DNA of 64,000 nucleotides from Diatrype stigma (GCA_022225965.2 JAKJXP020000109.1:79066-143065), one strand, 5' to 3'. Counted from the stretch's first letter, positions 1-11,721 are shown. Notes: generated by a model from the letters alone, not told the origin. Numbers and translations are program-made.

Positions 1-296
1 GGTCTAGGGCGTGGCTTACCTACCCTGGCAGCCCTGGCAGCTGCTTAGTACTAACTGGTACTGTACAGATAGGCCACTTAGGCCACTACTACGTCGGTAT
101 CGGTATCGAGTGAATGATGCTGTCTTCGTTACATCGCTTGGCAAGCTTTCATTATTAGATCTTTAGTTGTCATTAATGTAGTACCTAGTTCAATTGTCGC
201 CCTGTCCCAGTTCCAGACCCGAGAGAAAGCTCGCGGACACCAAGACCTCGATCCATCTACCATACGCTTCGTAACAGACAGACAGAGAGACAGACC
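1..296. other. upstream region of the YIPF-like gene
   Basis: I see no open gene here. The stretch holds short direct repeats (CTGGCAG, GGCCACT) and, close to the next ATG, repeated CAGA words typical of a fungal 5' UTR. It presumably contains the promoter and leader of the gene starting at 297. No TATA box or named factor site stands out. Confidence 0.4.
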
Positions 297-1527
297 ATGT
301 CGGGCGCCGGCTACGATGCCGTCGTAGATGTCGACGACGAGGTACGTGTGGGTGGACGATTTCCATTTTACGACTACATAGCTGGGGGGGGTAGAGAGAG
401 CGAGCGCGCTCCAGCTACCTACTTCCCTCTTACTCTCCTACTACCCAAACCTCTAGGCAGGTGTATAAAACGCAAAAAGCGCCGAAAACTAAAACAAAAA
501 AACTGCTGCATAACAGGGCGACCTCGGCCACACCGACCTCCAAGAGGACCTCGAATTCCACAACTCGAACTTCGACGACCGGTCGACTTCGCGGAAGGGC
601 GCGCCCTCGGGCGGGGGCGGCGGCCTCCCGCTGCCCGCGACGGCCTCTGCGGGGGGAAGTAATAGCGGTAACAACAATGGCGGTGGGTCGTCGAAGCGGT
701 ACCTCTGGACGCTGTCGTTCTACGCGCAGTTCTTCGACGTCGACACGTCGAGCGTGCTGGCGCGGTGCTGGGCGGCCCTGTACCCGCGCGCCAACTTCCT
801 CGACGTGCTCGAGGGCAACCCCGACCTGTACGGCCCCTTCTGGATCGCCACCACCGTCGTCCTCATCCTCTTCCTCGGCGGCACCATCAGCCAGTACCTC
901 GCCAGCACGGGGCAGGGGCCGTTCGCGTACGATTTCAAGCTGCTGAGCGGTACGTTTCTCTCTTTCTTCCCCTACCTATACCATCTTAGTAGAAACCAAC
1001 CCCCTCCCGACCTCACCCCCTTTTTTTTTTTTTTCTTTCTCTGGCTAACGATGGATGCGGCTCTCTCGCACAACGCATCGTTATATACAGGCGCCGCCGG
1101 CCTCATCTACGGCTACACGCTGTTCATCCCCGTGGTGCTGTTCGGGGCGCTGCGGTACTTCGGGTCGGAGTCGGCCAACCTGCTGGAGTGCTGGGCGCTG
1201 TACGGGTACGGCAACCTGGTCTGGATCCCCGTGGCGCTCATCAGCTGGTCCGGGGTCGACGCGCTCAACTGGGTCTTCGTCGGCGTCGGCTTCGGCCTCT
1301 CGGTCAGCTTCCTGCTGCGCAACCTCTACCCCGTCCTCAGCGCCACCGACCGCCAGACCAGCAAGGCCCTGCTCGTCCTCGTCGTCGCCCTCCACTTCGG
1401 CCTCGCCCTCGCCATCAAGATCCTCTTCTTCGCCTCCGGCAGCCCCGTCTCCGACGACCCCGGCAAGGGCGTCGGTGCTGGTGGCGGTGGTGGTGATGCG
1501 CCCGCTGATGCGCCGAGTCTCTTTTGA
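297..1527 (+). CDS. YIPF1/YIPF2-type Yip1-domain Golgi membrane protein, three exons
   Basis: Exons 297-341, 517-949 and 1091-1527 join in frame to 304 residues. The introns start GTACGT and end ACAG in both cases. The product is a Yip1-domain multi-spanning protein. This family works with Rab GTPases in ER-Golgi and Golgi vesicle traffic. Residues 1-75 are a soluble Gly/Ser/Asn-rich head. Next comes a conserved block around residues 77-130 with QFFDVDT and NPDLYGPFWI, which I recognise from the YIPF1/2 branch. About five hydrophobic segments follow at roughly 124-142, 164-180, 200-217, 221-240 and 252-270. The C-terminus is a short Gly/Ala/Asp tail. The first ATG is used; exon 1 encodes only 15 residues, and that start is supported by frame continuity rather than by homology. 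Family is fairly sure; the exact paralogue is inferred. Confidence 0.85.
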
Positions 1528-2161
1528 GTTTACACGAGGGGGGAGTAAATGGTATGGTATGGTGGGGAAGGCTCGTCATAGGAGAGGAAAAGGCGGATGG
1601 ATGAATAGATGGACGCGGCGATGATGAGGATACTAAGGACGATGGGGATGAGCTTGTAAGATTGGGTGTCTGCCATGAGGCTGTGGATGAACCGGTATTA
1701 TCAAACTAACGTGGGCCGGCTGTTTCTCAAATATAATGGAACATGTCATGTACACTGAATGTGGACTTGGTGCATTATAATGATAATATACCATCCATCA
1801 TCACTGTCAACTCGGAAAGCGGAGATCTTTATCGGCTGCTAGGTACTATATGTGACATGTATATGTAGCATTTGTATCGTGGGTGATCTCACTCGCACCT
1901 CTTGATGACTGACTGTAGCGAGAAAGCAAGACAAAACAGTCTTCTCTGTACTGGTATATGTAAGATTTATGTAAGTGGTATGAGTAGGTAAGTATGTACT
2001 GCTCTCGCAACTCGACCAAACCCCTCTTTATATCTTGGAATCTTGCCTTGCAACAACAAAAGCAACCAACCCTCTTCGGCTTCCTTCCTCCCCCCCTCCC
2101 ACCCTTTTTCCTTCCTCTTCATTTCCCATCTTTCTCCATCCATCCATCACATCTCCCCCTT
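1528..2161. other. intergenic spacer between two convergent genes
   Basis: The two flanking genes converge here. The spacer includes the 3' ends of both transcripts and a long C/T-rich tract around 2085-2160, just downstream of the rhodanese stop. I see no RNA gene or further CDS. Confidence 0.4.
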
Positions 2162-2948
2162 TCACCGCTCGACCTTCCCCCCCTTCGCAACCCAATCCGC
2201 CCAGCTGCCGGGGTACTCGCCGACGCGGACCCATCCGGCGTCGCGGGCGAGGCCGGCGGCGGCGCGGCTGCGCACGCCGGCCTTGCAGTAGAACAGGACC
2301 TCGGCGTCGGCGGGCGGGCGCGCGAACCCGAACCGGTCCTCGAAGTCCGCCGCGTCCGCGTGGAACGCCTCCGGCGCGCTCGTCACCGGGATGTTGACAG
2401 CCCCCGGGATCCGCCCCGTCGACGCGATCTCCCCCGGCTCGCGCACGTCGATGATCGTTACGTTCGGTTTGGCGGTGGGTGAGGAGGTCAGGTCTCGGAT
2501 CTGGGAAAGGGAGGGTTTGGTCAGTGGGTGTGGGTGTGAGATGAGGGAGGAGGGAGGTAGGTGGAAGATGATTTGGTTTGAGGGGGGAACAAAACACGCG
2601 CACACACACCTCTTCGAAAGTCCAGATCTTGTTGCTGCTGCTCCCCGCCGGCGCGGAGTCCGAGCCCGATGAGGAGGAGGACGATGACGACGACGACCAT
2701 CGGGTGGTAGTGCCCCGGCCTCCTACTACGCCTCCCACTACTGCCCGCCGTTGCTGTTGCAAGGCACTCGTTGCTATTATTCGCGGTCGCGGGAGTACTC
2801 GGGGTACCCTCGAGGGCGTAGTAGCAGCCTTGGTCGAGGAGACGGTACCGAAGAAAGCAGCAGCAGTAGTCGCTTGCCTGGCAGGGGCGCCGACCGCGGC
2901 CCGGAGCGCCCGTCTAGGTGCCATCGCCATCGCCATGTTCGTTTTCAT
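2162..2948 (-). CDS. single-domain mitochondrial rhodanese (sulfurtransferase-like), two exons
   Basis: On the minus strand exons 2948-2610 and 2500-2162 join in phase 0 across a 109-nt intron (donor GTGTGT, acceptor CCCAG) to give 225 residues. Residues 1 to about 60 are rich in Arg, Ala and Ser with no acids, a good mitochondrial targeting sequence, followed by a poly-Ser linker. The rhodanese fold runs from about 105 to 220. It contains IDVREPGE, the GAVNIP turn and the active-site loop YCKAGVRSRA with the catalytic Cys at about 185. The family includes yeast Rdl1/Rdl2, which move sulfane sulfur from thiosulfate to glutathione; that substrate is inferred. Two Met codons lie at the start (2948 and 2936); the upstream one is annotated. 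Confidence 0.85.
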
Positions 2949-3806
2949 TTTCGTACACGAAGGCAGGAAATATAGCCAATTGAATATAAAAAGGGGGCCG
3001 TGTAACTTTTGCCGGAAGTCTGTCTGTGTGTATGTCGCCCACTCAACTTCCGATGCGATGCGATGCGATCGATTCTTAACTAGAGCTCCGATGTTGTTGG
3101 CTGGTCGGTTAGAATTCCGGGGTCTGATGTCACACTGAACTGCCCGCCGGCTCCAAGGCGCTAAGATTGGAGCAGCATAGGTAGGTGTGTATGTACAATA
3201 CTTAGCTCTTAAGAGCTCACAGCACACATAGCGAGCCAGACAGCGAGCCAGACAGCTAGGCGAGTGAGGAGGGCTCTGATATCATACCTTCGTACAAATG
3301 ACAACCAACTGCATCTTCCCGAAGACCCTTTTTTAAGTGTCAGAATGTTTGTTTCTAAGCCTTGACTGCTTATACTACATATGCCTACAGGAAGCTGACA
3401 TAAACCCTCCTCCCCCCTTGGTTCCAAACCGTCCATCCCATCCGCGTGCCATGCCCCCCCAACCCAATTAAGACCAAGCCTCCCAAGACAATGATGATAT
3501 AAGGGGGGCTTTTTTATCGACGGGTCGCCACAACGTATATCTCAAGCATCATGGTCGTTAGAAACACCGCCGTCCCTCCTGAATAATCATCCCCCCCACC
3601 TGACATCCTCGATCGTCATTACTATTAATTCTATGCTTCTCCTCCCTAGTGTTTATCTGCTGAGGTGTGCATTGTAGTAAACCAAGGCTAGATCTCGCTT
3701 CTCGTCAAGTGGAAACCCCTTGTATTCTAGACGTTAGCAAGCAGGTCTGTCTGGTGCAGACAAAGCAAGCCACCCGTTGCAACCCAAACTCGCTCTCCGT
3801 CTACTT
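2949..3806. other. intergenic region, no gene seen
   Basis: This is the promoter side of the rhodanese gene and the 3' side of erg5. It contains a GATGC tandem (about 3051-3070) and C-runs. Short open frames here show no recognisable protein and no codon bias, so none is annotated. Confidence 0.35.
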
Positions 3807-5646
3807 TCACCACTTCCTCTCCTCAAAGGTCAAGGGGCAGTCATCCTGAGAAAATAGTTAGTAAATCCAAGCCAAAGCTGAGGAAGTGTCACAAGGGAGT
3901 GCGATCACCGACTTACCTTGGGGAAGATAGTAGCGAAGACCTTCATCTCCTCAGACACCGGCGTAGGGTGGTGCGTCCAGTCGAGGAGCAGCGACGCCTT
4001 TCCGAGGCACAGCACCAGGTTGAGCTGTGCGTAGTGCTGGCCCAGGCAGTAGTGCGGGCCGGTACCGAAGACCAGGTAGTTCTTCGAGCCCTTCTCCTCG
4101 GCGTCTCCAGAGTAGTACCGCTCGGGGTCGAACTCGTCGGGGTTCTCGTAGATCTCGGGATCGCGCAGCGCGATGTACGTCGTGGGGATGATCATGGCAC
4201 CCTTGGGGACGGTGTAGTTCTCGGAGATGGGGAACGCCTTCTTGGCCATGTAGGGCACCATGATGACCGGGGGCCGCCACCGCAGGAGCTCGCGCACGAC
4301 CGCGCGGGTGTAGGTCATCGATTCGAGCTGGTCCATGTTCACGGGCGCGTGGATGTCGCCGCCGCGCACGCGAAGGTTCTCTTCGCGGACCCGGTCCAGC
4401 ACGTCTTTCCGCTGAGCGCAGACCTGGAACAAGTTGGTGCAGGCGCTGCTGGTGGCGTCCTGGGAAGCGAACAGGAAGGTGAAGATGGTCCGCGAGATCT
4501 CCATGTCCGAGAATTCCCGGATCATCGGCGACGGCTTGTTCAGGCCCTCGGTGGAGAGGCCCTTCTCGGTGGCCTCGCGCCAGATTCGCGAGTCGATCAT
4601 ATCCTTGATCCATGCGTCCATGATGCAGGTGACCTCACCGCCAGCGGCCATGCGAACCTTGGCCTTGGCTGCGCACTTGGCGAATTCGTCCATCGTCATG
4701 TCGGCAGCCTTCTTGCCATACCAGGTCTTCGTATACGGGATGATGATGGGAAAGTTGACAAGCTCGAGCGCGGCCGTCACCAGGTAGTAGTCATCCGCGA
4801 TCTTCTTAAGAGCCGAGTCCGGGATATAATAGCCGGCGAAGGTTCGCAGCGAGACGGTGCACATGACCTCCCGGAACTCGTGCATGAAGGGATACGGCTT
4901 GCCCCCGTTGTCCTTGGTGACCTGCAGGAATCTCTTGAAATAGGTGTTGTAGACAGCCTCCTGGCCGGGCAGGTAGGCGTCGAGGGCGCGACGGGTGAAG
5001 AGCCCGTTCAATCCCTTACGGTAGTCGACGTGGGCCTTCCCGTCCATAAACACCCAACTGGACTCCCCGAGAATTTTAGTGGCAATGTCGACGACGCAAG
5101 GCTTAACGTAGCTGGGCGAGTTGAAGATTTTCCGGGCCATGTCGCGAGTGGAGGCAATGACAACGAATCTAGTCAACATGTTAGCACCGGGCCATGACAC
5201 ACGAGCCGGGTGATCAACGAGAATTGGGCGTTACTTACTTGTGGAAAACCGAGACGCAGCTGAGAGGTCCACTCTTCCATTTGGCGATATACTCTTCCAT
5301 CTTGGGGTTCAGGGATTGGAGAAAGGGGCCCACGAAGGGTTCCTTGAACTTAGGGCCGACAATCGAGCCCTTCTGGTGCAAGTAACTGACTAGAGGCGGT
5401 GATGGTGGTTAGAACACGGGAAACAGAGAGCCAACGTGCCGAAAGCTCCTGAGCAGCCTCGAGGCAAGACTGTAAGAACTTACTCTGGTCGTATGCGACG
5501 GCTAACGCGAGGATGGTAAAGAGCCATGTTGCGATGCCAGCATTGGTGATGGCACCGAGCACGAGGTCGACCTGAGGTGGTAAGCTACCGATGGAAGCTC
5601 CAGCATGCGCCAGAGGCGAGGTAAAAATGGTAGCGTTGGACGACAT
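3807..5646 (-). CDS. erg5: sterol C-22 desaturase, cytochrome P450 CYP61 (Erg5), four exons
   Basis: Minus-strand exons 5646-5484, 5389-5239, 5168-3917 and 3845-3807 give 534 residues. Erg5 introduces the C22-23 double bond into the ergosterol side chain in the endoplasmic reticulum. An N-terminal membrane anchor lies near residues 33-52. The I-helix motif FASQDATSS is at about 338-346, the ExxR pair (ELLR) at about 398-401, and the heme loop [11 protein letters not shown] carries the Cys ligand at about 479. The blocks [11 protein letters not shown] and FVVIASTRD are Erg5-typical and distinguish it from CYP51. The last exon codes only 12 residues (begins DDCPLTFEE), preceded by GTAAGT..CTCAG; without it the protein would end at a false stop after FPK. 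Length is normal for the family. High confidence in identity. Confidence 0.95.
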
Positions 5647-7987
5647 GGCTGGTGGTCGTCGTTGTCGCAGTGGTTCGTAACCGTGGTCAAGAATCAGGAA
5701 TTCTTTCCTCGCTTCCCGAGAGGAGAGAAGAAGGGGAGAGGGAAGGGGAGGGTTTTAGTGCTTTTTCTCGTTGAGAACCCGCAGTAAGCAGCAGCAACCT
5801 TAAAGTAGTGTTTACCTTGGCAAGCCTTTTAGTCTTCCGCTTACTGCTAGTTACCTAGTTCCTCCAGGGAATGGTATTGTACAATTTGTACCCCGGCGCC
5901 GGATTGACCAATCGATAAGTCAGGGGTCCTGGCGCAACCTGGATTGTACTTACAGACTACTATGTACGTGTGTAATGTGATTTTATCTCTTTTTTTTTTT
6001 TCTGCTTCTGCTTCTTTTCTTATTACATTTTTGCTCTCCCTTTTCCGCGTCGCATTTTTACTATAGAGGAATGAACTGTTCTAATGTTTTGTTTCTCTAC
6101 AGTACTACCGGCTGTGGAAACAGCAGTGCATAGTTATAAGCACCCGTAGTCAATGCAAATATGTGCTTATGTATATGGAAGCCAGTGTATACTGCCTACA
6201 TACCAGGAACATTACCGTACGCTCATACTCCGTAGTACACTCTGGAGCGGGATAGCCGGAAATTATCATCGCTAGCCATACGGCCATTATCGTCTTGTTT
6301 TTTCCCCTGGTCGGTCGATTGTTTAATGTTCTTGCCGTCTCAGAAGGACCCAGGACCCCTACCCACTTGGGTTTGCTTTGCTTGTGGTTCATAGTGGATT
6401 ACAATACTGCCCGTTCATGAAACCAGCCATGGATGTGAGAAGTCAGGAAGCATGCAGATACCTACGTGCCTATTTCTCCTATATAGGGGGTCCAGCTGAC
6501 GTGAATTCTCTCCTTTACCCAGGCAGTTTGTACAATTGCTACATACAAGTAGATGGCCATTGAATTACCTATTTGGGTGAGGAGTTGAACAGGGGGTTCG
6601 TAGCCGAAGGTACACCCTGTGTATATACTATTAGGCATATCAGGTATACCTGCTGGACTGCGCCTTGAAGGTACAGGCCTCGAAGGTGCAGGTTCGAGCT
6701 GTGGAACCAATGAGAGTGATCGTTATCGAAGCTGTCATTCTAGGCTTCAGTTCACAGATTGTCCAATTGCTGATTGTCGGTTTTACCCCCACTATTACTA
6801 CAGTGCTGCTAGCCCCAAGATTTCTGCATTAGTCAATCTCCAATATGCCCCAATATGAACCCAAAGGTTGACAGCGCCAGCCCATGGCGGCATCCCGTTA
6901 CATACCCGTTACGGCGTGACGTGAGGGGATGTACTGGATCTGGCAAGTATCTGCTAATATTCATGGATGTCTTCTTGCTAAGTATGTAGTAGGTGGTTGC
7001 CGAGGCGGATGGGAGCAGTTGGCAGTCCAGCGCATCAGTCCCAGCCTGGAGGTCGCAAATAACCGCCAATAACTGCTGCGACGCTAGCAAGATAAGAGAT
7101 GAGCATCAACAACTTTTTGATATGCGATTCCCACAGGCTTTCCCACAGGCTCGGCTGAGCCATCCACCCTACCTGGGTATGATCTGTTTCCCGTACGATT
7201 ATTTCGTAAGGTTGTGGTTTTCCCGCCTGGACTGCCGCGCTTCGCTGTTTCCCGAGCAAATTACTGGACTGCTGGACTGCTGGCTGGACTGTTGGATTAC
7301 CGGTCATGGTTCAAGCTGCTAGACTTGGGCTTTGATCTTAAAAGTGATGCAATGCGATGCAAGTGAAGGAGATGGGCGCATTCGCGACTGGGAACCCGCC
7401 AATCATCGCAGACTGGTCCCTGAATGACCCACTGTCACCGCTAATTGCCCTACGCGATTCGGCGCTGCCTTCGATACGAATACGAAGGGTGAAACTCGGC
7501 AGCTCGGGGCAGACTAGCTTAACTAACTGTATGCAGGTGCTCGTCGGAAAGAAACAAAAAGTCCGTGGTCCGTGGTACTTTGATACCCAGGTAGGTAAAG
7601 AGTGAGGGGGCTTCTGCTCTAGTCTAGCCAGAAGCAGTAATGCTTAATTTCATAATATTAAGAGTGAAGACGAAAAAGAGAATCATAATTCTTCAGATTG
7701 GTAATATGCCAGCTACATACATAATGCCTACTTGCTGTGCTTTACCGCATGAGAATGTCCCCTCATCACATGAAGGCGTAAATGTGTAAAGGCGTGAAGG
7801 CATAAAGGGTAGTCCCCCGCGCCCCCTCGCCCCCTCATCTTTCACCCCAACATGAGAACCCCCTCTCCCCTAGGCGGGAATGAACCATGCATAAACAACC
7901 TTGAAGACAAGGCGAAAAAAGATTGAACATGCAGACAGTGATAACAAAAAGTGAGTAAGCAAAAAGGTGCAAGAATAGCAAAAAAAC
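5647..7987. other. 2.3-kb gene-poor intergenic region
   Basis: Upstream of erg5 lies a purine-rich leader region, then mixed sequence with many short open frames on both strands. None shows codon bias, introns with good splice sites, or a known domain. Small local repeats are present (for example tandem CCCACAGGCT near 7132-7154 and GGACTGCT near 7266-7285). No RNA gene recognised before the tRNA. Confidence 0.35.
7980..7986 (-). terminator. RNA polymerase III oligo-T terminator of the tRNA-Met
   Basis: A run of seven T residues on the minus strand begins one base after the tRNA discriminator base, as expected for Pol III termination. Confidence 0.8.
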
Positions 7988-8117
7988 TGTCCTCGGCCAG
8001 GATCGAACTGGCGATCTCCGGATATCCCAGTCTTAAGACTGTTTCATACTTGGATAGGGAACTATAAGGTTTTCCTTTATATGAGACCGGCGCTCTAACC
8101 AACTGAGCCACGAAGAC
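7988..8117 (-). tRNA. elongator tRNA-Met(CAT) with a 56-nt intron
   Basis: Read on the minus strand, a full cloverleaf folds. The acceptor stem GTCTTCG pairs with CGAGGAC (one T-G pair), the discriminator is A, and the D arm is GCTC-loop-GAGC. The anticodon stem is CCGGT/TCCGG, with the T31-T39 mismatch usual for elongator Met tRNAs; the loop is CTCATA+A and the T arm is GCCAG-TTCGATC-CTGGC. The anticodon is CAT, and the class I D arm excludes Leu or Ser. The 5' exon is 8117-8080 and the 3' exon 8023-7988, so the mature tRNA is 74 nt. The intron, at the usual position after base 37, spans 8079-8024. That is long for a tRNA intron; it contains a perfect 14-bp palindrome at 8028-8041. A T7 run for Pol III termination follows at once. 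Confidence 0.93.
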
Positions 8118-8615
8118 ATTTCACCAATCAAGCTAGTGAGTTAGATTTATACCGCACAATCTGTTACTATATTTCCGGCTCCGAAAATCCCCGAAATCCC
8201 CGAAAGCCCCGCAATCCAGCTGCCGGGCCAATGTGGAGCTGGACCCTTTCTCCGGAGATTTCGTCGACGACCTCCGGAATTATACGTTTGGGTAGCATAT
8301 CCTCATGTATACAGACGAGACGTATTCCCAATTTCATAGATTACAGATGTAGATATTAGATAGACCTCGAGAGGATTCGACATACTCATCATAGGTAACC
8401 AACAACCACCGACGCATCGTCCGTTGTCGAGCAGCTTCATTCACCTCCCTACCTCCCTAGTCACCAACCAGCTGCCGAAAACAAGCCATCTAGTTTACCA
8501 GTTACTAGTCAACACGGCGTGGCATTGCCCATTCATTGCCCACCACCACTCACTCACTAACCCCCAGACCACGCAGCAGCCACGGGACCCCTCCCTCACC
8601 AATCTACCTATCCCC
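8118..8615. other. spacer between the tRNA and the glutathione transferase gene
   Basis: About 0.5 kb. It contains a tandem CCCCGAAA-type run near 8185-8210 and the tRNA upstream region, plus the 3' flank of the next gene. No gene seen. Confidence 0.35.
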
Positions 8616-10747
8616 CTATCGCGCAGCAGCAGCCTGAACGGCCTGGACCTCCTCGTCCACGGGCAGGACGTCGGGCACGGGGCCGAGCGGGGTGATCTGG
8701 TGGGGGTTGATCTGGGGGTGGCTCCTGGTGTAGTGCCTCTTGATGTGGACGAAGTTGGTCGTGTCCCGGAAGGCCGGGTGGTTCCAGTACAGGTTCCGCA
8801 GCCACTTGTGCAGGTGCGGGTAGCCCGAGCGGATGTCGCGGATGTTGCATTTGAAATGTTGCACGTAGACGGGCTGCCGGGAAGGTGACCAAGTTAGGCT
8901 TTTTTTCGTCGTTCATGTCATAATAGAGTGGGGGGGGGGGGAAGAAAGGGGCCAGAGGGCAAAAGACTTACATCGAATCTGATCATTGTCACGAACCTGC
9001 AGAGAAAACAGTTGTAATTAGCTCTAGCTCGTGTCACACTCCTGCCTTCACGAGACGAGAGAATCGGATGAAGACTTCGGGTGCAAGGTAAAGCGAACAG
9101 AAAGGAGAGAGAAAAGGGGGCTCGAAAACTCACATCCTGATATCCGTCTCCGTGATGCTGTCGCCGAACCAGTAGGGACCCTTTGACGACGCGAGGTGCT
9201 TCTCAGACCTGTCGAGGGCCGCGAACAGCACTGTAACGGCTTTCTCGTACGCCTCCTGCGTGCTGGCGAAGCCGCTCTTGTACACGCCGTTGTTGATGTC
9301 GTCGTAGGTCCACTTCCCCGCCTCGTCGATGTCGGCGCGCAGGGCCTCGGGGTACACTTCGATCGTTCCCAAGTTAGCGAAATTCAGCGAATGGTAGGTA
9401 TGGACAAGATAACAGCAATGGTCACATTGATAGTTCCAGAGGAGAAGAGCGAAAGAACCCTACTCTCCCTTTCGAGAATAAAGTGAAAGAAAAGAAAAGA
9501 AATGAAGAATATAAAACAAATAAAGATAAAAATAAATGAGGACAGTGAAACGCAAAATCAAGGAGAAGCCTCAAACTCACAATCGACCTGAGCGTACTCC
9601 GGGGCGAGCTGGCCGTCGAAGGCGCTGCCGAGCATGCGCAGGATCTCGCTGCTCTCGTTGTTGACGATGGTGTCGAGGGTCTTGTCGAACAGCACGGGCA
9701 CGGTGAAGCGGCCGGCGTAGTCGGGCTGCGCGGCGAAGTACAGGTCCCGCAGGTGCGTGTTGCCCTCGTGGCCCGGCAGCGGGTCCGGCACCACGTTCTC
9801 GCCCGGCGCGCTCCCGCCGTCCTGGCCGTCCTCGGGCTTGGGGAAGGGCCAGCCTATTGGTGGTGAGTAGAGTGGTTGGTATAGTGGGTAGTGCGTGTGT
9901 GGCGGGTATTATAGGGGGGAATATCTAGTTAGGGGAAGGGAAGGGAAGGAGGGGGGGGGGGAGAAGGCAGGGAATAAGCACGTACCTTTCTCGCCCATGT
10001 GCCAATGCACGACCGAGTACGAGATGTAGTCCTCGAGGCCCTTCAGCTTCCGCGCAATGAGAGTCCGATGGGCCTAATTTCACGCCCCCGATTCCGAACG
10101 TCAGCTTCACAAGTCATCATGTGCTCGCTGCCTTGCACCGCACCTGGTGGTGTCATAAGAGGAGCAGGAGGAAGATAAAGTAAGGTAGAAATAGCGGGAT
10201 AGGGGTGGGGAGAGGGATAGAGCAGGACACGACATACCCACGGACACGCATAGCTGACGTAGAGGTGGTAGCGGCCCTTCTCGGGCGGGAACTTGGCGCC
10301 CGGCTCGGAGGAGATCCAGTTGCGGAACGAGCTGTCCGGCCTCTTGAAGTTGCCGGTCTCGTCGGTGATCTTCTTGTACTAGATCGCAGCGCACGGCGTT
10401 AGTCTGGTTCAGCTTCACCTCGGTTTCATCAGGGCGCTACTAAGTATTTAAAAAGGGGGGGAAAGATGGCAAGTGGGCGAAGGGGCCCGGTCAAATATAA
10501 TCACCCCCGAACCCCTGTTCATGTAGTCTGTCATCATGATCACCTGATCTCGGTGAGAGTGCCTATAGACCACCTTCACGCAATCGACCAGAAGTGAAGT
10601 TGTGGTCTTGCAGTACTGCACTACATTGAGCAAGGGGGCATGGCATATATGTATCTATGCAGATAGGCACCCGTGATATCTAGTCGAAAGGCAAATGCAT
10701 AGCAGAGAAAGGGTGTCAAAAGTGGCCGCCCAACTCACAGTAGACAT
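8616..10747 (-). CDS. ECM4: glutathione S-transferase, omega/Ecm4 type (glutathionyl-hydroquinone reductase), seven exons
   Basis: Minus-strand exons 10747-10739, 10378-10238, 10073-9986, 9853-9581, 9356-9134, 8996-8972 and 8873-8616 join in frame to 338 residues. Ecm4-type enzymes are cytosolic thiol transferases that remove glutathione from glutathionyl-hydroquinones. The thioredoxin-like half has [12 protein letters not shown], with the catalytic Cys at about 48 in the CPWAHR motif that marks this family. The all-alpha half has [13 protein letters not shown], then [18 protein letters not shown], which spans three exons and confirms those junctions. Exon 1 codes only Met-Ser-Thr. It is inferred because an in-frame stop (TAG) sits directly before exon 2, an ATG TCT ACT with a perfect GTGAGT donor lies 360 nt upstream, and the phase fits. 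The 25-nt exon 6 is well supported. Identity is solid; the start is moderate. Confidence 0.88.
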
Positions 10748-11240
10748 CCTGGATCCGGGTTGTTTCTGGCTTAATACGCCCCCCGAGGAGTGTTGTTCTT
10801 GTCTCGGAAAAGTACGGTTGTGTGATAACAACAATACCGGCACTTGCTGCTGGTCCCTCGTGGCGGAAGACGAGAAGAAGGCTTTATAGGGGGCGACAGA
10901 AGTCTCGCCAATCGGTATCCTTCCGTGCAATATAGTTACTCTAGCCGGTGATAGCAGTCTGGTGTTAACGCGAAGTAGCGCTCTGGAGGTGTTATGGTTC
11001 ATGAGCCGAGTATACTTGGGCGTGTAACTATGCAGGCAGGCAGGCAGGTAGATATATATGCATTCATATATACTCGGACGGGTAGTAAGTAAGTAGGGGG
11101 GGGGTTATCTCAGAATCAGACGTATTTCCTGGACCTAATTACTTATTGGAATTGCTGGTGGCGCTGGTGGCTTGTGGTGGCATGTGGTGGCTTGTGGTGG
11201 CTAGTATGTGGCTAGTGGGGTCGAATGGTCCAGGAAAGAC

Positions 11241-11685
11241 GTCTGAGACGGCGATCCGAAAAAGTGCTGACCCCGAAAGAAGTTTGTATGGAAAACGAAA
11301 AGATACCGCATTAACACTCGCCCATAACTTTACGAATACTTATCCTATAAGAAATCCGAAAGTACCTCAAAGGTCGCAACTCAATGGAGATCATTTTGGT
11401 ATATTTTACGAAGCTATACGATTAAGATTGGCCATAATCCAACTTTAAAACGAACAAGGGTACCCCGAAAGAAGATTTCGGTCGTTCTGGACTCGCCTAG
11501 AATTTTATCATTTCGCAAGATAATAACGATGCAACAAATATTGTCGCTAGCCTTCGTCGACAGCTAATTCCGGACGTCGCCGGATTTTTAATATCTTTAG
11601 TATTGGCAAAGTTATAGGGCAAAACGTATATAAGGGGGTACTTGTTTGCCTTGGCCCCTATAGGAGTCCGATCGCCGTCTCAGAC
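11241..11685. repeat. 445-bp unit bounded by perfect 16-bp inverted repeats
   Basis: GTCTGAGACGGCGATC at 11241-11256 recurs exactly inverted at 11670-11685. Next to each arm lies a CCGAAAA(A)GTG word. The interior (about 410 bp) is AT-richer than its flanks and not RIP-mutated, and repeats the phrases CCCCGAAAGAAG and CATAACTTTA. It has no open gene. No clear target duplication was found. It may be a small non-autonomous element or a structured transcript; the nature is unknown. Confidence 0.5.
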
Positions 11686-11721
11686 CACTTTTCGGAATCC
11701 AGTGGCGCCAGCCACACCTAG

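Noticed and set aside
2028..3227. A 399-codon minus-strand frame spanning the rhodanese locus
   Set aside because: It reads through the intron and into exon 2 in the wrong frame. The spliced model restores the rhodanese domain.
3899..5197. A 432-codon open frame on the plus strand across erg5
   Set aside because: It is the mirror of a strongly codon-biased P450 exon on the other strand. The minus-strand reading has all P450 motifs; the plus reading has none.
7988..8117. tRNA-Leu(TAA), suggested by CTTAAGA in a hairpin
   Set aside because: That hairpin lies inside the intron. The D arm is class I, no proper long variable arm forms, and the Met fold uses every stem.
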